Shown here: positions 14,758-29,420 of the stretch, piece by piece
Position numbering within the stretch: position 1 is the first letter of the stretch
How the letters are laid out: the number at the start of each line of letters is the position of its first letter
Assembly: GCF_037975245.1 (NCBI RefSeq)
Contig: NC_092562.1
Location: 1,336,501-1,400,500, forward strand
Direction: 5' to 3'
Origin: Apostichopus japonicus
Lineage: Eukaryota > Echinodermata > Holothuroidea > Aspidochirotida > Stichopodidae
DNA length: 64,000 nucleotides
Notes under the pieces: model-generated
The model's database searches: none
Told to the model about the DNA's origin: nothing
The model's input: the letters and a program-made list of their open reading frames with translations, nothing else
Translations under genes and position numbers: made by a program

Positions 14758-15429
14758 GCCTCCGCGCCAAAATACGTCACGTATGTTATTGCTGGGGGGA
14801 AATGCCAAGCGGAAGATCCAATTATCCATGAGAAGAGATTATTCATCACCCAGTTCAACTCTCTCGAGATTTTAGAAGGTCTCAAACGTGAATAAGGATT
14901 AAAACCAAATGATAAAAAAAAATATTATCTTTGGGGAAAAAAAGTCGATTTATCACAAATTATCAGATTGTTTGGATGAATCGGCCTCAGCTTCCAGAAA
15001 CTAAATATTTGTGTTTATTCCAAAGATCGTGTTCATGTTTCTTTCTTTTTTTCATATTTTTTTAAAAGTAAAAACATTAAGCCATGCATATTGGGTACAC
15101 AGTAGCATCTGCTGACAGGTCTAACAAGTGTTACGGTGTTATAACATACTTCAGTTTCTACTGATTAACGGCTGTCTCTTATTCACAGTACAAACTGATC
15201 TATCCATGCATATTGGGTGCATCACGCTATTATCTGGTTTTCACTTATCTTTATGAATGCAGAATCGCATTGGATGCAACATAGGCCACCATAATACAGT
15301 AACAGGGGCGCCACCCCATTTAATGTACAGAATTGGGGGCCAAGATGGTTGTCGTCCTGGGAAGGGGCCTACCCCCTCCACTTTGAGAAATATTGGCAAT
15401 ATCCGAGCCCATTAACTAGTGTACGATTT
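14754..15429. other. Non-coding stretch, no gene recognised
   Basis: No gene recognised. CCATGCATATTGGGT occurs twice, near 15083 and 15204, a short local duplication. A GC-rich scrap beginning CAGGGGCGCCACCCC near 15302 resembles a transposon end but has no partner. Confidence 0.45.
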
Positions 15430-15860
15430 GGTAATACTATAAGTACATATGCATAAAGTTCATCACTATAGCTTCAAACGAGCCAAAACCTTTAACAATG
15501 AGGTCAAATCCACAGCAGAACTTGTCTGGGGCATCACAAAACACCAAGTGTACTTTATCAAGGTATCCAGAAGATTTGTTAAACTAAATCATGTTAGACA
15601 CATTCACTTTATTCCGGGTATTTCACCTTCGATATATTCCGTGTTCTGTGAGTTGTTCCGTGTAGGCTCTGAACTCGATTGTTGTACTTTTTCGTAATAC
15701 TAAGTTAATATGCAGTCAAACTCATCTTGCCGTCAGACGACCCACTACCTTTAACAATGAGGTCAAATCCAACCCGGAAATGATCCAGGTGCATCGAAAA
15801 GGATCAGGTGAATCCTTTATCTAATTAGGTACCCAGAGGATTTTGGAATTTCAAGTGAAA
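15430..15860. repeat. Degenerate tandem duplication, about 265-bp unit
   Basis: A segment starting GTAATACTATAAG at about 15430 is echoed by GTAATACTAAG at about 15695. Inside, ACCTTTAACAATGAGGTCAA recurs near 15490 and 15749, and the word CCAGAAGATTT is matched by CCAGAGGATTT. The second copy has clear substitutions and indels. The 82-codon plus-strand frame at 15449-15697 covers the first copy only and is not preserved in the second, which argues against coding. Confidence 0.65.
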
Positions 15861-17901
15861 TTCATTTCGTTCGAAAAGGGGAGTAAAAATCGATCTGAGA
15901 GAAGGAGAAAGCAAATATATTGTCGATGCGGGAAGGTAAATATGCATCTATGAATTAGAGCAAAAGTAACCCCTAAGCGCATTGTCGTTTCATCTGTAAG
16001 ATAGAATCTACAACACGGTGTATGATTCATCGGTTCAGGTTGAATTACCAAGTATGGAGTTCATCTGTCCGTATAAACTTGTACATCTAGGAGTTAGGAT
16101 TTATAACATTTATGTCAGGTTACATGCTGTGAAACTAGTTACGCGAAACGTAAGTGTAATGACACCGTACCAAAATCCACAGTGTCGCAGCTTGTTAATA
16201 TCTCAACTTACATATAGTTGTCCATATAAAAACTACCACAGACACTAACTGTATGGACAACAAAAGAAACTTGGAGTGGTAAGTCTAATAATTAAGAGAG
16301 TAGGTATCTATATAACAATAGTTTGTAATTCATTAAACAACAATAAATATTTGCGTGTAGGCTAGGCCTACTAATATAATTTCCTTAAGGCTTTAGCGTT
16401 ACGACATCATACAACTTAGTTTTTAGTTAAGTTTAGTTTAGTTTTAGTTTAGAGACCCAAGGATCAGGAAGCCTTACAGTTGCTTATTTGAGACCCTATT
16501 CGTGTTAGATAGGATACTCTTAACGTATTCAATGAGTGACTACAGGATGTTTGCACGATCATACATGGTACTTTATTGTAGATGTTTTAATATGACAGTA
16601 CACAGGCTTTCTATAATGCATAATTGCAATCGCTGTTTCGACTTCTAGCCTACTTGGTCCTGTTTGCGCGTGTATATCTCTGAGATGAATCAAAGCACAT
16701 CTAGTATATGTAAATGCGATTTATTTCTACCCGTGTTGTCTCTACAAGATCAAATAATCTTCAGAGAGGTTTTGATAGTTTGCTGAAACTATACAAAAAA
16801 AAAAAAAAAAAAAAGCTACGCCTTGAGCAATGTCTCCCTCACCCCACGGTATCGATTTTGTGCGTTATACGCGATACATAAAAGCGCTGTGTAACGTATA
16901 TTAATGAAAACTGGGTATAGTACAATAAAAGTGTCTTCCAGTTTTCATAAACAAAAATTTCGGCAGTCGAAGAAAGAGGCGCATTTAATAATAAATCAAA
17001 ATATACCGGCCATCGTAAGAGAAACTTGGCAAGATATAAAGGTGAATATTTTGAAAACCAGAACAGATAAAATTAAGGAACATAGAGCTAGCATTCATTG
17101 ATTCTCTTTTTTTTTATTATCTTGTAGCCTACTAGAACTATAACATATCCAGACTAAGCTCCTGCCTAAAGTCCAAGTAAGCTCATATTGTGGGTGAGAA
17201 TTACTATAGCAAGTGACGTACATTGTTACGAATTGACTATATACTTGTATTCCAATATCATTAAATCGACCAAGAAGAACAAAACAAAAAGTTAATGCTG
17301 GCAAATATTTTAAGCAAACATCATCTACTCTAAACTTTAGGTATGTGACAAAATTACACATTACATGCTCGTTTTGCTTATTTACATGTTCAAGGTTTTA
17401 CCCTAAAGCAAAATTTTCTTGCTTCTTCATATCGTTCCCTTTCAGTCGTCGGGAAACCAGCAGCGTCAGCCCAAATTTAATAACATTTCTAGTTCTTCGT
17501 ACCAGGGTGCTGGCAGCTCTCATTAGTCATACAGATAACTAGTATACATATGATGTATTTCTCACCCTAATACTGTAGTTATAGTCGACCTTGTGAGTTT
17601 TCGTCATCGCCTTATCAAATTACACAATTTCAGCGCAGTCAATGAAAGGCAAAATGAGTGGATTATGGATTTATTTCTGTCGTTTCTGAACAATTTTTAT
17701 TGCAAGAAAGAAAAGCAAGGCATAATGTCTTAGTGTTGTACAGTAATGGAATCACGGGTAAACAGTATTGGCTATACGCCTAACGCGTATAAACAACGCT
17801 GGTAAATCTTACGTTGATTGTTCCTACATATTATAGTGTTAATTTGGATAATGTGATATATGTGTGAGGGGTGACGAGTAAGGGATAAGGTGACGTTGAG
17901 G
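15861..17901. other. Non-coding stretch with an A20 run
   Basis: No gene recognised. An uninterrupted run of 20 A lies at 16795-16814. I see no SINE-like A/B box promoter upstream of it. The frames at 16018-16248, 16904-17101 and 17345-17542 lack known motifs. Confidence 0.5.
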
Positions 17902-18262
17902 CTGTGGCGTAGGAAGGTACTTTTGAGTGGGGGACTGAAGACTGATGGCCGGCCTGGGGGAAGGGTCTAAGGGGGAGGGGGTGTCCCCCTCCCCTTTGGA
18001 TTTTTTTTGCAATCCCAGGTGGCCTCAGATGCAATTTGGTGCAATATAGCACACTTTAACTCCCACTCCATTTTGTAAAGAATTTTGCATTTTCACCTGG
18101 CCTTAAATGCAATTTGGTGCTCCAAATGAGATTTTTTTCTCATTTGGAAATCAAAAAGGGGTTTTCTGACTTGCGGAGCGGGGGGGGGGGGGGCGGAATG
18201 ATACTTCCGCCCCCATATTTTTCACGGGGGGGGGGCTGGCGCCCCCGGTTCCTACGCCCTTG
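17902..18262 (+). mobile_element. hAT-type MITE, family A copy 3, intact
   Basis: This is a 361-bp element alignable end to end with the copy at 4881. The left terminus reads CTGTGGCGTAGGAA (one change from CAGTGGCGTAGGAA). The right terminus on the other strand reads CAAGGGCGTAGGAA. It is flanked by a perfect 8-bp duplication CGTTGAGG (17894-17901 and 18263-18270). G-runs at about 18180-18193 and 18226-18235 are expanded relative to the other copies. No coding capacity. Confidence 0.9.
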
Positions 18263-19522
18263 CGTTGAGGGCTTAAGCATGAGGGATGAGAGAGTGGGTT
18301 GAGGGTGTTGGGTGAGGGGTGAGGAATGGGACATGAGGACTAAGGAACATCGGGCAGGGAGTTCTTGTATACCGGCCGGTGAACCAACATTTTAAGAAGG
18401 AGGCACATAGGTTAATGCTGAAGAGATGGCGAGGAATTGACGGTTAGGGAGTATACTAGAATTAGCAAAAGGGCGGACACGGGTTGACAAAATCTATAAT
18501 GTCGTTGCTGGGTATCATCTTATACATAAGCAGCATTTAAACCTGGGCATCAACAAAACCTACAAGACCTATATATATATATAAATATATATATATATTA
18601 ATATAATTAAAATATATATATATTTTTTTATAAATTATGCCTGGGCTATACATCCCATCTAATGAGTTAACTTTGGCTTTGCTTGAGATGTATTTGCCGT
18701 TGTACAATTCAAGGCCATTCGTTTATCAAAATGCGTTTCTATGCATACAAATCATCACAGCGTTAAAATTGTAGATCTAGTACTACGAATTCCTTGACCT
18801 CTATGGATATAAGACCGCAGTGTATCTGAAGGATGGAATTGTGTCTATCAGTGCTAGTTTTCAGCCTGTAATTAATCTCGCAGTTCGTCCTGGAAATCCA
18901 ACGTATTTCATATTCAAACGCTATAGGGATACGATACGAATGGTGTTTGCAAGAAAAAAATATTCTCGTTAGTAATCAAGAAACATAGATGATGAGTGCA
19001 TTTTAATTAATGTCGGTAGGCCCTATTGACATTACAGGATCCTTACCCTCAAGTCAAGCTGTATACAGCAAACACCGTCGATCAGCGGCAGTATCGTGGC
19101 TACATTGTAACCTATTAATTAACCTACATTGATATCAATATCGTATTTCAGAGACAATTGTGGGGCTTTGTCTCCATGGCATCTCTTCGAGGGAACGTCG
19201 GGCAAAATAATTTAAAGTGTAATGCTGGTAATTATTGTATTCTAGAGTATAGGCATATATTGGAATGTTTTATCCGATTTTGTTTCTATTAATAATAACG
19301 GTTCTCACCATGGGAGACTTAAAATTAATGATAGATATCCGAAATTTGTGATTTTCCCGTTCAGTTAGGGGAGTTAAGAGGGTGTTTACAACGCAAATTG
19401 TGTTTGCAATACCATGCACAAAAGAGAAATTATTCAATTTTCAAGTTCAATCAAGAAAATCAAAACAGATGTTGGTTTTGTTTCGTTTCAGTCTGTTTTT
19501 TTTTGTTTTTTTTTAATGAATT
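18263..19522. other. Non-coding stretch, no gene recognised
   Basis: No gene recognised. GAGGG-type G-rich simple sequence lies at about 18263-18325, and a (TA)n/(TTAA) block at about 18570-18630. Confidence 0.5.
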
Positions 19523-19856
19523 TAGCATAGTATAGCATAGTATAGTATAGTATAGCATAGCATAGTATAGTATAGCATAGTATAGCATAGCATAGTATAG
19601 TATAGCATAGTATAGCATAGTATAGCATAGAATAGCATAGTATAGTATAGCATAGTATAACATATAGTATCGCATTGTATAGCATAGTATCGCATAGTAT
19701 AGTATAGCATAGTATAGCATAGTATAACATATAGTATCGCATAGTATAGCATAGTATAGCATAGTATAGTATAGCATAGTATAGCATAGCATAGCATAGT
19801 ATAACATATAGTAACGCATTGTATAGCATAGTATCGCATAGTATAGTATAGCATAT
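19523..19856. repeat. 5-bp ATAG(C/T) tandem array with longer internal repeats
   Basis: About 334 bases of ATAGC and ATAGT units. A longer motif containing AACATATAGTATCGCA appears three times (near 19658, 19728 and 19803), so blocks of roughly 70-75 bp have been duplicated inside the array. The long minus-strand frames across it (up to 140 codons of Tyr/Met/Leu/Cys) come only from the 5-bp period and are not genes. Confidence 0.95.
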
Positions 19857-22800
19857 AAAGCTTTAATATGGTGTCAAGTTGAACAGTTTTAGGGCTAGGT
19901 AAACGTCTCTGTTTCGGCCATCCAATTCGCAAGAAACTAACCATATATATTTAGAGCAACTTCAAATTCGTCTGTAGCCTTTCGTGTATAGGACATACAT
20001 CCCATGTTGGACAATATAGTATGTACGATGAGTTATTGCCGTGTGACGTTAGAATGAAGAATCTGACCTTCAAGAAAACGTAGTATAACCAATTCAAGAC
20101 AGTGTACTTGATTACCAGAGAGACAACTGCGGTGATTATATGAAAGCTATTTGCGAGGTTAGTGTTTCACACGAGGGTTGTGTGAACGTCTGGAAGTGAA
20201 CTGACGGTTTTGATTACTTCGCCTGTATATGTGTGCATGTGTTTATCATTCGTAGATGGCCTACATCTCGTGTTGACTATTTGTGAATAATATTAGTGAG
20301 CATTAGGAAGGTAACATAGGCAAATACAACAAGAGCAAAAATCCAAAGCGAGAAAGAGAACATACAGTGCGTAAACCTATAAGGAAAATAAATAAGAAAA
20401 CTTATACTTCATCCCACAAAAGTGATGAAAAAGAGGGACGAAAATGCAATGATAACAAAAGTGTATCGATTTTTATCATCGCATAAAATGACAAAAATCT
20501 TCTCCTTTTCAAAGAAATGAGCAAGCATTCATGGCGCCAAGTGATACATAGAATCACCGTTACATGTTATCGCAATGTTATCGCAACGCTGTTTGTCTGA
20601 TGTAAGTTAGCTTCAACGACATATAGCATTCATTTAACTATATACGAACGCATTTATCTTCAAAAGCAAATTGCCTTAAAGTCTCAAGCTAACAGAATCT
20701 AAAACATGCAAAACACAATTAATGAACCGCAAATTCAGCCTGTACATGCATCTTCCTGACGTCCAATGCAATTGTTTTATCTACAGCATAAAGTATGTAC
20801 GAATGAAGATATAATATCCCTGTACTTGTGTGGCCTGGACTGCGTCCTGAAGATTTCTCATAGTCAAGTTTCGTTTAACAACATGTGACGCTAACTATCT
20901 GTAAATATTTCTCTATCCATAATCCCACATCCATTCAGAATTCAACTCAAATGCCCTGGTTCTGTGTTTTCTGCTATTACTATCTACTCTTTAATCTGAT
21001 AAATTTTTAACTTGATTTAAACTAAACCCGTTTTTCATTTGATTTGGTCTTATACCCAAGTATGGAAATAAATTAATTGACATAGAAAAACGCGTGACGT
21101 CATCATGCAGTCGTTAAGATATTTGTATCTCCTATCTGCCGTTAGACCAGCGTGTAATATATGTTGTGACGTCAGAAAAAAATCGAAAAAATAAGTAACC
21201 TTAATTTTCTCTCGACTGTAAGATTAAAAACATTATCAAAATCGATGAAATTCAAAGTTATGCATGTTTGTGTCAATTCAAGTTTTTTTACGATATAAAT
21301 GGCTGCAGCATGAGTACGGGTCTTTTGACATGTATGCAGACTAAATAAGTCAACTTTCAGGTAACATTTTAAATACCACAATTACGATTTTGTTATAAAG
21401 TAACCATTTATTTGCAACATAGACGGTAATTTCTGTTAAACTACGGTATGGTTATTTAGCATACTTTTTTTTATTGACTGCACTTCTCAGTGGCAATTTT
21501 TTTGGATAAAACTATGAAAACGAATAAGATCAAACTTTGTAGTCTCAAGTTTTCAACAATATTAATAATTATGTATCTATCATTGTTGATATAAAATAAA
21601 ATAAGTTCGATTCATACAATTATGCCAGTCATGATATTAATATGTTATATATTCATTTGTAAAACTATCATTAATGAGAACCAGTGAGAAGACGTTGGCA
21701 TCAATATTTTTGTTTCTGTTTCTGTATAGCTTATCATATATATCACATATGAAATTGTGCCTGCAATCATCTCGTACAGCCGAATTCAGCAAGCGGACAC
21801 CCTTCTATACATTCTATTAACACAAGATATCTCAAGATGCTATGCTTAATATTTGAGTTGTAATCTGCTTACTGCAAACTATACACTATCTGCATGGTGA
21901 TCCTTGTAATTATTTTGAACACTAACTACCCTTAAAAAGCGAGATTCAAAGTTTTGATTACCTTATTTCAGAGAAATGGCAGATTCCATATTTTTAGCTT
22001 GACTTTGTTCTATCTTCATGCGGGTATAACCTGGTGCGCAAAGTTGTTTTAACAGTAATTGAGTAATGCCATGAGTAATATAAAGTTTGTTGTTTTGTTA
22101 AATCTATTTTCAATAAAACATAATGAAGTGCTCACATGTTCCAAATTCTATACGTTTTCCTTAAGCCGTTTACTGGCACAACCAACCGACCACATACCGT
22201 GTGTTTTAAACAGAGACGACATTGCAAGATAGCGACCAAACGCCATGGTAAGCATATACTGTTGCAAACATTGAATGCATGTTGAACGACAGTATATGCA
22301 CTTACTCATAATGCGTCACACGGTACTTGGATAGACTGCCCATGGCGTTCCCGCCATCGCATATGTCGAGTATGATACAGTTCAGACTGAACATTACAAA
22401 TCTGTAAACCTCACCCACCGTCACAAGATTTAGTACAGTATATACAGAGGTATATGGAGTTCTTTTGATGCCACTGATGTATGGTTAATTTGTATTAGCA
22501 AGACAAAAATAAAAATACCGGGAAAACCTTGTACCTCCTCACAAGGAGCTGTCACTTGGCAATCTTAATATCTAACTTTAATGTTCGCGACATGAGAAGC
22601 TCTCGTTGTTGCAGATATACGAGAATTTGAAGGGGTACTCGAAAGAGCCGTTGCTATAGCAACATTCTCCACAACTAGTACCACGTACACGGAATGATTT
22701 ATAACAAATTTGAACCTTTTCCAAATCCTCATGTCATTGGCAGGAATTTTCAAAAAGAACGCTTTAATGTGTCAACAATTATCAATTATTTCTTTCTTTA

Positions 22801-25800
22801 AACTCTTTATATAAATGAGTTTTGACATATTGTTGTCGCGTGACATGTTTACTTATATACTGTGAGACGGTTTCTATCAAACTCGTGCCATGCACCCAAT
22901 GCATTGGAGAGGTGAAAGCAACATGTCCACTCAAAACGACTGAGGCTCATTAATTGAAGTGGCTGGTCTGCTTAGTCTAACACACAAACCAGTTCCATTC
23001 CCAGATACAAGACAGAACTTGATTTTCAAACAGAGAACTTTTTATGACCTCATATGTCATGTTAATGAATGACAGTTTTGTCAGGGGCAAATGTTGTTGA
23101 ACGGTACCCGAGTGTTTTCTGTTGTTTTATGTATACCATATGAAGTTATGAAAACAACAAATAGGTTTGGTTGAGTTATTATGAAACCATTGATTGTCAT
23201 AATTCAGGCCTGTGCTGAGAGGGTTGTTGACATCCATCGACGATATAGCCTTAAAGGAATGCTTTAATACTTTAGCATACTTTAAAGCTGAATATTTTGA
23301 AAACCGGAATAGTTAATGAAACATCATATATGTTATAATACTACGTATAATATATATGTTTTCTCTTTAAAATCCTGCCTTACGTCACCCTTTAAAGCAC
23401 GGTATAACTTGTCCTATTGATTTCTTCCGTGTTGGCAACATCTTAATTACAACATCAATGCCATTGATTAATTCCATTTTAATATTCAATCACTTAATAT
23501 TCGAAATCATATTCGACACAAAAGAAGACAGAAATGTAATTTCTTCCGAGAAGCATGAATGAGGACAAAAACAAATCTCTTGCCACTGACACAGTTACTT
23601 TGTTCCAGATTTTTTCTTTTGATGTAGAAATACTGCTGATTGCTTTTCTCCAGTGTATATAGGCATTTACTATGTTTGATGTAGCTCAACAGCACTATAT
23701 ATTATTATTATATGTGGCGTGGACGATTTATTATTGGAATCATTCTATACTGTTATGTGATACGCATTTCTCGCACTCATTCTTCCTTGATCATCTCAAC
23801 ATGGCGACTTAAAGACATATGCTATAAACTACCAGCATGAGTCACACTGCAACAAGTTGTGTGTTTGGACGGGCATGCGGGCATGTATATATAAACCATT
23901 GGCTATATTGTAGAAAGCAATGGCACTAGCTAGCCTTGCACGTGTATTTATCATGCAATGTTTTTAACCTAAGCTTACGTGTTACAGAGACCTTGATTAC
24001 GAATATATCTGTGTGTCTCTTCTTTATTTATTATTTTTGTCGTCTCTTATTTACTTTTGCTGTTGTGTTGCTACGTAATTCTCATGCCATTAAGATGACA
24101 AAAGCGTATACTACAGCAAAACGTAAAAATAGATATGACATTATCGATTTTAGTAGCCTATTGGCCTTACACTTTAATAATCGAAAGCAAAACTTCTACT
24201 TGATTGGACGTAACAGGACTTGGTTATATTGTGAAGTGAAATAATAGAAATGACTTGTTTTAACTATCTCGATATTCGCTACTACTATACTTTAATATAA
24301 AATATGGATGAATATTGGGCTGGAGCTCAAATAAGAGCCTCAAGTTTCTGGTGAATAAGAATAGCATGCATATAAAAGAAAGTACTATAATAGGTTATTA
24401 TGGATCTAATTAAGTTTCTAGCTTACAGGGAGTTTTATTAGATATACAAGTTTTACGCAAAGCTTGGATCGAAGTTTCAAGGTTGAACAAAAACAGGCGG
24501 GAACGTGCAATATAACAGCCATATAATAGAGTGCCTGTCCGTACAGTCACGTAGAATAACATGGGATTTATATAATTATTATTCAACCGTCATCATCCTA
24601 GGGATTAACCATGCATGAGATAGTTGTAATGAGCAATTCTCCCAGATAGCCAACACTAATGTTTTGCTTAGTGATTTGGAAGATGTTTATGCTTTATAAG
24701 ATGTATGATAATAAAGTGTCACTGAAAGGTGGACTTTCTATTTTAGTTTATTTGTGTGTTACTTTTAGCTTTCACTTTTTATATTTCCTTTTATATATCT
24801 TACATATTTCTTATCACAGGAACTTTAGTGTTGAAGAGATTGTCTGCGGTATGAGTTGCAAACTGAGATATTTTAGCAGCAAACAGTAGTGGCAAATGCC
24901 ACGTTGGTCTCTTTTGTAGAAATGAACATTATGTAACCAAGAAAGAGAAGCAATGCAAATTTAAGCTATAGTGGTTCCGCAACTTTAAGAGTTACTGAAG
25001 TCGTCGTTCTTGTATATAAAGGGACACAAAATTCATCATTTCTGTAAGATGTGTTGATCTTATCATTAACAAAAACTTGAATACGCACACGAGTACAATG
25101 CCCCGAGTACCATGAGTACGAGAACAAGGTCCCGAATACCTGAGTACCAAATTGGTGTTTAACTTCTTTTTTGAAAAGAAAGAAAGATGCGACTACGTGT
25201 TATGCTTACAGGAGTACACACAAATTTACCCGGGAAAACAAAACGTGTTGAATACAAATACTAGTAGGTTATCTAGTGTTAAACATTAGTTATATTATTT
25301 TGTTATGGATGCCACTACAGTAGTCATACAGTAACGTGTGTTCGTAATGAAACCTCAAGGAAAGTGTTATGGTTTGACCAATTGCTATAGGTAAGAGATC
25401 CATACACACCGGGGGTGCGTGGTCCGTGTCACGCAATGAAATATCCAATCCACCCTCAACTACAATATATATCATACAATAGCTGACGTCATGAATTATT
25501 TATTTGGAGACGCAAAGCCGAACCATCATTGGTCTATGTGATAGAGATGCAAAATGACGAACAACTTTCCCAAACAGCTAAGAAGAAAACATTTTAGTTT
25601 TAACGTTCCTTCACAACAAGATAGAAGGCTTGAACTAGTCTAACAATGACTATGATCGAACCAACTATGTTTTGAATTGTTAATGAACTTCATCCTTCAT
25701 CAACTGGAGGAAGACAAAAAAACAAGAACTTTCTTCCTTCATTACCATGTTTATGATTTGCTGTAAAAAGAAAGGGGTTTGTATGAATATGCTGATGAAT

Positions 25801-28800
25801 ATGCTGATAGTGTGACGTCATACTGATCGTGTGTGAGCTTTAACATCGCTTTTAATGAACAGAGAGGAACAGCAACAACATTAAGAAGAGTAAAATACAT
25901 CAGCTACTTATGGCACGATGACATCACAGGCTCTCAAAATGGCAGCCTCGGACAAGACGTCTGAACATGTCAAAGCTGGTTTACCTTACATATACTTGTT
26001 GAAGTTTGTTATGACAAAGAAATCTCTATCAGTGATGATTAGGTTTACGTCTTTCTAATTTCAGTTTAAGAGAGACTCGGGGCCTATGTGTGGGTATACA
26101 GAGTGAAGCAATCAGAGAGATCATGGATCCTGTACAGAGTCAGGATTTTAACATTATAGTTTACAGCATTTTCTTTTAAATTGGCTTGCCAATATTCCGC
26201 GCCAAATGCTTAAGGCAAACAGAAAGTGGATTAGTTATTCTGTAGTAATGAATACAACGTCTTCCTCCCCAAGTCCTTTCATGCAAAAGACAAGACACAG
26301 AGGACAACTTCTTGACTTTTCAAACATCCCTGAAGACAAAAACATCGAAACAAAGGGTACACAAAATCCAGCAATATCATATCCGTGTCAATCGATTTTG
26401 TTCCGTTGGCTGTTGTCAAGGCATACAGTCTCCATTCATGCATACACATGAGTATGAATTATATATGTAGTCTGATATTACGAAGGTCACACGTATAGCG
26501 TTAAAAATGGTTGTTCTTTCAGAATTGAAAAGATTTTTTTCGATTTTTCTTCTGATCCATTATATACTATCAAGTGCGCGCTTTCAAGTTACTTTGACCT
26601 GTTGAATCGGTATACCAACTATCTATTTATCAACCTAACGCCGCGTTACATAGATAGTTTTAGTTCTCGCATATTCGCATATTTGCGCTGGTATAGGCTG
26701 TCGCGTCAAAGCACGCGCCAAAAAGTGAGTCTCAACTCTTCCAAATGCATCCCAACATGAAACCAGATATACTTGTATCCTAAACTATCATGTAACACCA
26801 AACAAAGGGTTAACAGAGCTAACCTACTGAGTAAATAGGGCCCGGCACCGTGGAGTGGGTCGAGAAACATCCCTATCATTTTCTGACCAACCATCTTCAA
26901 AAAGGTACACCAAAATTATTTTCGGCATTGGACCCCGGAAGGACCAGACAATGTTTTACGGAAGTTCTTAGTTCAAAGAACTTCGCGGACTCTGTGTCCT
27001 TGATCTCTTCGCCCCTGGACCAACCACATGCTACTTCAGACTACCTATAGCCTGTGGACCCAAACATAATCTGAATATTTAGCGTGGTCCACAAAAAATA
27101 GTACAATAAAAGATAAAATTAAGCATAATAATTGTGCAAGGTTTGTAATTGAAAATATAACACATGGCATTAAATTTGTGGGACATAATGTTAATTTTGT
27201 CTGTAACGGACTAAACTCTTAAAGCCTATAGTTAGATATGGGGGAAGGGGTAGGGGTGGTTATCCGATTACGCAACTTTTACATATATTGATCAAAATCA
27301 CTTGACCCAACGCCCCAAAAAAAAACCAGTTCAGAGGATCTGAAAGAAACAACATTGCTTATAAGTTAAGATATTTTAAGAACGAATGTGAAATTGAGAC
27401 CGGAGTAGATGAATTATAAAAGAATGATTTATTCACTCGACTTGTGTGTCTTCTTTTCAAAATGCGCTTAAGGTTACTTGAAAGATAATAGTACAGGAAA
27501 TTCAAGCTGACGTCTCACACACGTAACCTAACCTTACATTGACTTAGCTGGCGGAATGAATGAAAAGGATGTGTCCATTACTTGTATAATATATGCACTG
27601 TTTATAAGCAGGCACGGGTCTATCCATGATACGACTGAACATATGCCAAGGAACGTGGGTGCAGGTTTATCAGTTTATTTGTCAATGCGACGCCTACATA
27701 ATTTGAAATGTATAACGACCGTTATCTTCAGATGTAAACAAGTGCCTGGATTCACTTGCTGTAATCAGTCTCAGCCGTTCGTTTCATTTATGTTTTTTTT
27801 TTTTTTGGGGGGGGGGGGGGCTGAACCCACGGTTAGTCTATAATTCCAGTCGCTTCAAATTAAGGCTTATCCTTAACCCAGCTCCCAACAACCATCGTGC
27901 TCTCTGATGGTTATAGTAGATTGGTGTATCGTGCGAAGCAAAGTGACCATAAAAGTATTAGTTTTATTACCGCCATACCCCGTCCCAGTCCAGCATATCT
28001 CAGTTTGCATTCCAGTTTAATTTTGCTGTACCCCACTTTCCTTTCTAATACGGTTTAAGACGATAACCATGCATGGACATACTTATGCAGCGATCATGAG
28101 TAACCGGTTGACTAATAAGGAAGGCTATGCGTCATTTTATAACACAACTTATCACAGTTTAAAACGACAAACAGACATTCCCCTTACGTAGAAAGCAATA
28201 ATTATTTAAGGTGAAACACAAAAACCTTTTAATCAAAGAAACATAAACCAAAAACAAATAAACAATACATAAGCACTCAACATATAGCCTTACCTCTTTT
28301 TGAAAATAAATCTCAGTGAAAAGCAAAATCTTGGCAATTATTTCGTCAACTGAGTGAATAAATCCGATGTTTAACTGTACCGTCTTGTTTAATTGTCATC
28401 CGAAAAGCAGTGATTGAGAACTCGCAACTGCGGACAAACTTAGAGCCCACTAAATTATTCAAGTATAGCCAACCATGCGAATAAAAGTCAGTTTAGAGTA
28501 GGGAAGATTGCGACTAGTCGCGACGGTGAATTCATACGGTCTCCGCAGACACTCTTTGCTGTCGAGTCGACGAAGGAATGTGATTAGCTTTCGGATTGCA
28601 CACACAGACAGACACTCCTGCACCGCTGACGTAGAATCGTGTGATTGAGCACTGTAGTGCAAGGCTGCGTCTATTCGTTTAAGTGAACTAAACACCGTAC
28701 GGGTAAAAGGCGAGCATTGGGTTATGTTTCTGTATACTATATACCGTTATCGACCAGGCACATCAGATGAGATGTATACCGCACGTTTTATGCTGGATCA

Positions 28801-29268
28801 GTACATATTAAGAAGGAGAGAAATAGCACGGGGAGATCTGGAAAGCCTACGGCGGGCCTGACAAACGAGATTACTCATGTTAAGAGTAGCTGGGATAATG
28901 AATTAAAAGTCAGTGACGTTTGATTATACTGGAAAGGAGGGGGGCGGGGGGTTAACTGAGTGTGAGAAGGTCTTAATATTACGACTGCTTTAAAGATTTA
29001 GGTAAATGGAGTGAACATGTTCGGCTGAATCAGTATGGAACAATAGGATGCTTTTCACATTTATTAACAATTTTACTATAATAAACTAGAACAAAACGGT
29101 ATCGAAATTATGTCTCACTTGTTAATGATGATGTAGGCGTAGGTATATATCAGTCGCTGGCAAATGTATATACCCACGCAGACAAGACAGTAGTTGTAGT
29201 ACTTGGGGGAGGGTGGGGGGTGTAACTACTGCGTGAAACTCTGAGTTGCAACGCAATGGAATAGCGTG
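19857..29268. other. Long non-coding stretch, no gene recognised
   Basis: More than 9 kb of AT-rich unique-looking sequence in which I recognise no exon, RNA gene or transposon. Frames of 60-106 codons (for example 23936-24244, 24659-24889, 26206-26451, 26850-27050, 28459-28695) show no known domain. Perfect TGACGTCA octamers occur at 21095, 21167, 25484 and 25813. A T14/G12 junction lies at about 27794-27820. It could be intronic sequence of an unseen gene or plain intergenic DNA. Confidence 0.45.
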
Positions 29269-29321
29269 TTTATATATATATATATATATATGCCTATATA
29301 TATATATATATACACACACAC

Positions 29322-29419
<98 letters not shown>

Positions 29420-29420
29420 C
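29269..29420. repeat. Alternating (TA)n and (CA)n microsatellite
   Basis: Four TA blocks separated by three ACACAC blocks (near 29311, 29352 and 29388) give a block-level periodicity of about 38 bp on top of the dinucleotide. Frames over it are repeat translations. Confidence 0.95.

Noticed and set aside
16795-16814. A20 run as the tail of a retroposed SINE or processed pseudogene
   Set aside because: No A/B box promoter, no coding remnant and no flanking target duplication are visible.
19460-19944. Long Tyr/Leu/Cys frames of 113-140 codons
   Set aside because: They result from the 5-bp ATAG(C/T) array staying open in several frames at once.
26835-27050. 66-codon frame as an exon
   Set aside because: No known motif and no clear splice context; it may be a scrap of an unrecognised repeat.
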